Below, piece after piece: positions 57,531 through 64,000 of a DNA stretch of 64,000 nucleotides. The notes under the pieces were generated by a model, which saw only the letters and a list, made by a program, of their open reading frames with translations, was not told the origin of the DNA and ran no database searches. Each line of letters starts with the position of its first letter. Position 1 is the first letter of the stretch. The translations under genes were made by a program, and so were the position numbers. The stretch is from Podocnemis expansa (taxonomy: Eukaryota > Chordata > Testudines > Podocnemididae): assembly GCA_007922195.1 (NCBI GenBank), contig ML682014.1, forward strand, positions 187,027 through 251,026, given 5' to 3'.

Positions 57531-60500
57531 CTGTAGCCTACAGAGCATTTCCAAGTTCTGCAGGAGGAATTTGTGTAGCCTTGATAGCAAAACAAAATGT
57601 TGTTTGATTATTTAGTAAGTGAATAAAGGAAGCCCTATTAAAATGGCTATAAATGCCTGCAATATGTCTTGTTTTATGTCCATTATCCCTTACACATGTT
57701 AAAGTGAGATAGATTTCTTTGTTTTGCATAATATTGGTAGTGAAAGCTTTGGGTGCAGATAACTTTGGCCAATAGGTGTCACCATTGTGCTGTTAAAAAT
57801 CTATTTACAAAGGCTGTCTACATTTCATTTTGAATGGGCCATAAATAGTCACTATGAAATATACCGAGATGTAAAATAGCAGGTGCAGCGAATCTGTGGT
57901 GAGGATACATTTAATGGGTGAAGGATTCAATATTCCATCTACTGAGAAAACAACTGTATATAAAAACTCCATCTGTAGCTTTTTTATGTAGTACAGATTT
58001 TTTTTATTTAAAAACAGAATTTATGTAAAAATACCAATATCCTTGTTGTGGGAGATGGTTTTATACAATTAAGTGGCAAAATGGATTAAAACCATTGACA
58101 AAAAAGTAAATATTTGAATAATTTTAGATTCCAGCTGCATAAATTCAGAATGGGATAACATGCTCTTTACAGTTTTCCAAGTTCCAGGCCCTATTATAAA
58201 ATGCCTACCAGCAATTACATATTTTTGTATGATACTTTTATTTCCCCCATTTTATTTACCCACATTTCTTCCACTCAAGGTCTCCCCTGAAGCCCACCAG
58301 TTGAGGGGTGTTATATTAGCACCCATTACCACAGCATCTGAGCTCCTGATCAGCATCCATCAGTACAGCTATCTGTGTTGGGCACGGTGGCTTGCACATG
58401 ACCAATGCAACATACTCCATTTCCTTCAGTGGATAATCAGTCTGCCTTCATAATGCTTCCATCCTTGCTTAACTATGAATGCTGGGGCTGGGTTCTGCCT
58501 CAGTTTCATACTATGGGTTTATAAAAAACATTGATTGATGAATTAAAGGTCTGATCTAACTCCCACCAAAGCCGATAGGCATTCCAACAGTTTCCCTACT
58601 AAATTCCAGATCTGCTCAGATTGCCCCATCCCCCAGAAGTGCAGATCTCTGTACTCCATTCGTGTTTATGTCAGCAGAGCTTCATAAAGGAACATGGCTT
58701 GATCATAAATAGATGGATATAGCCATGTTCATCCTACATGATCTGACATAAGAGCAATACTAATCAATAATCTCAAGACAATATTTTGGGCCAAATTTGT
58801 AGCTAGCATACAAAGGCAGAACTTTACTGAAGTCTGTGGTGAAGTTACCCCATTTATCTTAAACTGAAGATAATATGATATGAAATAAATTGGGCATAGA
58901 AGGCTGCTTAAATGTGAAGCAAACAGGAAGCTGTTTGACTTCAATGGTTTGTAAGTTTCAGGCCTTCACTTGTCTGAAATGGTAAGCGTCTGCATCAGTT
59001 TATATGGTAATTATGATAAAATTTGTAGCTGGCTTTTATCATCTCTTTGTTACTGCTGGAAAATGCCTCAGATAATGGCTCATTTCTGCTTCAGCATCCT
59101 GATGATGAGCCTCAGTTGTTTGAAAGTTTTATCAAAATGCCACATGCAGTCACAGTTTGTGAAGTGGAGGATAGTTCCAGTTCTTTGTACAGCACAAGAA
59201 GATATATCCTTCAGCTTAACCCATATGTCAGATAGGGACTGGCTAATGATCATTAGGGCATATTATGATGAAGACCTTGAGAGGTCTCTTTCTACTTAGT
59301 TAAACTCCTGTCCCACTCCTTTGGGGATCTTTGTGTCCTTCTTGGCTTGCCTTTTCTCTGAAGTGGATCCAATCCTACTGAAGTCAATGGGAAATGGTGC
59401 TGGATCAGACCCACTGCAAGCTGCTTCCCACTGCTGCTGGATTGTGCTCTTTCCTTTGTCAATAAAGCAAAAGAAGATATCAATAAAGACTTCATGTATG
59501 GAGATCAAAGCTGCTCTAGGCCACAGATCAGGGTGAGTGGAGAGTAAAGTACTGTGTGCACTAAGAAGAACATGGTGGATGCCTTTTGGAAGCTACAAGG
59601 GAATTTGGGGAGGACTAGGGAGATAATGCTGGAATCTCATTACAGAGAAAGGAGAGATACTGGTGATGGGCCATGTGTTGGAATGTGTGTGTGCATGCGG
59701 GGCTGGGGAAGAGAGGCCACTGAAATACCCAGAATGAGCATAATCATTCTCCATACAATTTACTGAGGAGTCATTCCCCAGATACTGCAGGATAATCAAA
59801 GTGGTGCTGAGATGTTCCTCCCTAGCTGATAAGAATCAGAAGAATGAATGAACTTCAGAGACAATAGTTCTCTGTCCATATCTTGATCTATGTTATGTTA
59901 AGAAAAGAATTAGTGTGTCTGATCTTGTGCCTAGCAGTTAAATATCAAGCACATTGCAGGAAAAAAAAACCCACACACTGAAGTATACACTCCTTCATGG
60001 GGGATATTTGGATTACTGATCATGTCTGGCAGAAAGTGGAAACTTGATAACCTCTTGCACAGTCAGACACACATAGAGAGCTTTGACAAATCAAAAGGCA
60101 AAAAATGGAGATGAGTTTTGCTGTGCTGATCATAAAAAGAGATTTGCCAATGTTTGGAGGTTACACATATAGATCTTCAGAGGACCATTGTTGCACCATT
60201 GGGGACATTTAGGCATGTGAACATGGGATTTTCTTCACTTACTTAACAATCACTTTTGGGCTCTGATTGCCATCATACAAGGATTACAACTCCAGTTTAT
60301 CCCAACTTGGGGTATCATGTTATTGAAAATCAAGATCCTCCCTCCATTTGGTCAAAGTTGATGATCACCATTTAGAGCAGGGAACTAAGATTTAGGAAGT
60401 ATCTTCTATGACTGGAACAATATCAATTGTTCAACATGGAGGATGGTTGCTGGAAATATGAATCTTTGCATCCTGGTATTTTGAAACCCAGTTTGTTACT

Positions 60501-62249
60501 ATAATGAGACACCTAATAGCAAATAATTCAAGAAATGACAACTCCAAAACTATTTCCATATTCTTCTGTCTGGGATTGCTGCAAAGCTGATGGATTGCCT
60601 CAAAACATTTATTATTTTTTTCCTGATATTTATTGTCTGTGGGGGTGTTGTTTAGGTTTAGTTTTATTCATCATTAAAACAAGAGTAATCTGCATACCTC
60701 CTAATCCAGGATTAGCCCTTTTTACTTTATTTTCCCTGCAAACTGACTGTCAGTGCTTCAGAAACATTGAATGATGATGGATTTCTATACAGCTGCCTGA
60801 GCATCTGTGGTAATAAAATGTGAATGTGCTTTAACAATATCTGAAGACTTCTGCTTGGGATTCTAAGCAAAAAGAACAGCTTTTTTAGAAAACATTTGCA
60901 TATTCTTCAAATGTAGTTTCAGAAACTATGAAACTTAAAATCATTAATCACTGGAAGACTATTTTAGATGTGGTTAGGCTTTCGTTCTGATTATGACACA
61001 AAATGCTCCCATTAAAATCCCCCTCCCCCCATCTTCTTTTACAAGCTTCATTATCACTGAAGTCAGAAGATTCAGTTCTCAGAAATGGCCCAGTAACAAG
61101 CAACAAGTGGCTATTCACAAAGAAATGAGATACAGTACTATGCAAGGGTATGAGCTGGGGGGTGGGTAGCAGGGTCGAGGGTGCAGGGGAGAGATACCTT
61201 GGTGTGTGTTATGGGCTTTGAAGCTTACAATTCACTCCTGACTATGTCTGAGATATATAAAAGGAGGTCATAGAATCTATTTTGGTATTGCTAGTGATTA
61301 ATTTTCACATCAGGCTAATATGGGTATGAGAAGCCATTTGTTTTTACAGAGAAGAGATGGAATCTGTGTATAAATTTTGTGGGAACACAGCAGCACATAA
61401 TCTTTTTTCTTTTTTCACCAACATAGTAAGGAGTGGAAAATATTCCTTCAATCCAAGGTGAGTCAAGTGACAAATAACGTCTAGCCATTCAAAATCAACA
61501 CGCTGACCCTGCACTGAGACAGCAGGCAGTTCTGTACCTGTATAACTACCAGAGCCTGGCCAAGAAACAAATCAGAGCCCCAAATGTCATTGCTGGAAAA
61601 GCACAATGTACTCCAAAGTCAGTCTTCAGGGTCCTGTGGCTGCCAAGAACTTTCCATGAGTGACTGTCTGTTGGCTTTCACAGCACTAAAGCATTGATGA
61701 GGTGAACGGAAGCACAGCTCAACCCTACAGGCAACAGAAGGAGATCATTAGTATTGAAATTTTATACAGGTTTGAGGTGATGTTACCGTGAAGCCTACTT
61801 ACACGGCTGCGCATTAGAGACAGGCCTGTTAAAGATGAATTCTTTCACCCACAGAGCAAAATATAGTGTGGCCCCTTAAAGAGAACGTCACATAATAAGT
61901 AAATAACCAGCTCTTTGTACATGTTAAAGGTAAAGAGCAATTGAAAAGGGATTTGACAGCCAAACAGGGCAGATGGAGGAATACATTCCCTTTGCACCAA
62001 AGCAAAACATAGATCATGTTGCACCTCCCAGACCCTTGGGCAGAGGCAGACGCCTGCTTGTAGAACCTCCCTCCCACCTCTGCTATGTGGAAACAGGGTT
62101 AAGTTGCCTACCTGGTATCTCTACTAGTCCCACATATGGGTAGAACGGGTACGTGCGGTGCAGGGCTGAGGAGAGCATGCATCCAACAGCCCAGCAGAGT
62201 TTACAAGGAAAACCTTAATGAAGCCCCAAGGTTATATTTTCTTTTCTGG
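57531..62249. other. No gene recognised; old LINE-tail pieces
   Basis: 58300-58380 and 59338-59412 resemble CR1/L2-like tails (ACTGAAGTCAATGGGAAATG). The rest is unassigned; the small open frames, including 109 codons at 58970-59299, lack domains. Confidence 0.4.
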
Positions 62250-62265
62250 GGAACTTTTCCTACAG

Positions 62266-62494
62266 TAAAAACAACAAGAGTCCTGTGGCATCTTAAAGAC
62301 TAACACATTTCTTCGGGCATAAGCTTTTGTGGGCTGCAACCCACTTCACCAGATCCATCTGATGAAGTGAGTTGTGTCTGATAAAATGGGTTGCCGCCCA
62401 TGAAAGCTGATGCCCAAACAAATGGGTTAGTCTTTAAGGTGCCACAGGACTTTTGGTGTTTTTGCTGTACACAGAGTAACATGGCTACCCCTCT
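62266..62494. mobile_element. Fold-back repeat with 16-bp direct flanks
   Basis: The arms GAGTCCTGTGGCATCTTAAA and TTTAAGGTGCCACAGGACTT enclose two hammerhead-like centres, one per strand. The plus copy reads CTGATAA with GAAA; the minus copy reads CTGGTGA with AAAA, so both are decayed. Flanks GGAACTTTTCCTACAG (62250-62265) and GGAACTTTTTCCACAG (62495-62510) match at 14 of 16 positions, a target duplication. Confidence 0.8.
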
Positions 62495-62904
62495 GGAACT
62501 TTTTCCACAGTGAGGATCTCCCCTTAAAGGGGTGGGAAAGTGGTTCCCAGAGCAGTTGTGGCCGAGGGAAGTATTTGGTATCTGCAATGAAGCCGTGTTG
62601 CCAGGAATATGCAGGGTGGAAGGGGGCAGTACGAGGTACACAGAACCAGCATGGCAACACATGGTCTGCATGTAGATGGTGTGGGCCTGCTGCTGATCTT
62701 CTGGTTGCACAGATCCCAGGGGATCCCAACATTGGAGGGCAGATCCTGAACCTATTCAACATGGAAGGAAACCCCTGACTCCAATGGACCAATGTGGAAG
62801 ACCCAGTTTTATTGCAGTTTTCTGTTGTTCAACACCTCTTGTGGGTTTGAGTATGGGAGAGGCAATGTAGGTCCCAAATAGAAAGGAACCTGTCTAGTGG
62901 TCTA

Positions 62905-63060
62905 ACATTTCTAGTAAGGGAATGGAAGTCATGGGACCTGAGTTCTATTTCTGACCAGGTCGTTTAACCATTGTGTGCCTCAGTTTCCACATCTGTAAAA
63001 TGGGGATGGCAAGAATGCCACCTCTTTGCAAAAGAACTTCGACATCCTCACCTAAGGACA
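62905..63060 (+). mobile_element. MIR-type CORE-SINE fragment
   Basis: GTGTGCCTCAGTTTCCACAT followed by CTGTAAAATGGGGATGGCAA is the hallmark core of MIR elements, which are ancient in amniotes. The tRNA-like head is too diverged to recognise. Confidence 0.85.
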
Positions 63061-64000
63061 GTATGTAAATGCAAGACATGACTAGTAATGAAATTATTTC
63101 ATTACATGGGAGAACCTGCTGAAATGAGGAGGTGTTAAATGAATACAGCTATGGTTCAATAAAGGTTGCATCCCACATTGTCTTTTATATAAGCTATAAT
63201 CACTAGATTTTTATTCAAGACTTTAGGTCATTAGTGAAACAGATCAGTGGTATGGCTGGGGGCGGGGGGGGAGTTGGGCCTTTCAGCTAGACACTGAAAT
63301 TTCACCCTCAGACATAATGTTCCTTGATCTTGTTTTTCTCATCAAGCACACTGATAATGAATTATGTTGCCATGTAATGCAACAAACAGTATAGATAGCA
63401 TTTTCCCATGGATGCTAATACTTATAAGTCTCAGCAGGAGAACTCAAAGTGATTTGCAGAGGAGGGCTAATTTGTGCAACTCCACTTTTACTTCAAGGGA
63501 AACTGAGTCTCAAACAGCATGTCTAACTTGTACACGAAGTTTGGGTTCTTACTCAGGTTTGACCCAAAGTTCCCTTCCAACCACACATAAATCAGCCTGA
63601 CGCGGGTCAGAAAGCACACAGGACTCATGCTCTAGGTGAGAGGTGGGTGAGAGTCCAAGCTTCACTATGAGTTGGATGTAAGTTATGTCATTTTGCAGTG
63701 TGGATGTAGGTCAAGTCAGAAGGTCTGCGTAGTGCAGTGTGGACACATTAGAATACAGTAGCTGTGAGCCCTGGGTCTGGCACTTATAAACACAGGTTTA
63801 TAATGCAATGCAAATGCCTAGGCAGGGGCTTACAAACACTGAAGCCACAGACCCAGGCTCAGTGTGTAGGTCAGACTCACCCAGAGGCACTTGTTTAAGG
63901 CTGCATAGCAAAATCAGTACAGAGATGAGAATAGACAGCAGACGAGGAATTCACCTTCTGAATATGATCTCTGTACATTAGTGGGCCAGTAAAATACCAA
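63061..64000. other. No gene; possible MITE at about 63640-63870
   Basis: 63640-63870 contains GCAGTGTGGATGTAGGTCA and GCAGTGTGGACACATTAG plus an inverted GAGCCCTGGGTCTG/CAGACCCAGGCTC-type pair, suggesting a small DNA element. Boundaries are unclear. Confidence 0.35.

Overview
The window is nuclear DNA of a vertebrate, most likely a non-mammalian amniote and probably a turtle. The signs are one intron-rich gene, CR1 LINEs (one with a decayed reverse-transcriptase frame), short hAT elements with 8-bp target duplications, a Penelope-like element relic, and a fold-back repeat family that I associate with turtle genomes from memory. The order is an inference; no species can be named.

One protein-coding gene is supported: ZRANB2, on the minus strand, with ten coding exons from 27014 (ATG) down to 12888 (stop). 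Joined, they encode 334 residues with no break in frame: two RanBP2-type zinc fingers, a lysine-rich nuclear signal, an acidic block and a C-terminal RS domain. The start lies in a CpG-rich promoter (about 26690-27350). The 3' UTR probably runs to about 11090. Introns 1, 5 and 8 hold transposon insertions.

Layout: 1-970 is G-rich and CpG-rich sequence with a 35-bp tandem repeat; 975-1725 has LTR-like and LINE-tail sequence; 2290-11000 is mostly gene-free and lies downstream of ZRANB2; 11090-27014 is ZRANB2; 27411-28446 is a cluster of fold-back repeats just upstream of the promoter; 28.5-64 kb is gene-free and filled with CR1, hAT, Penelope-like and LTR pieces plus unassigned sequence.

The most interesting signal is in the fold-back repeats (14.1, 26.1, 27.4-28.2 and 62.3 kb). 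Their centres carry a hammerhead-ribozyme-like core: CTGATGA, a stem II hairpin, GAAA, a minimal stem III and a 4-bp stem I. The copy at 28103-28143 keeps every core position. A Penelope-like element terminus at 32.8 kb shows the same arrangement. The fold-back units are bounded by direct repeats of 9-16 bp, which fits retro-insertion rather than a DNA-transposon MITE. I infer that they are terminal repeats of a Penelope-like family. All coordinates and motifs were read by eye; no alignment, folding or database search was run.
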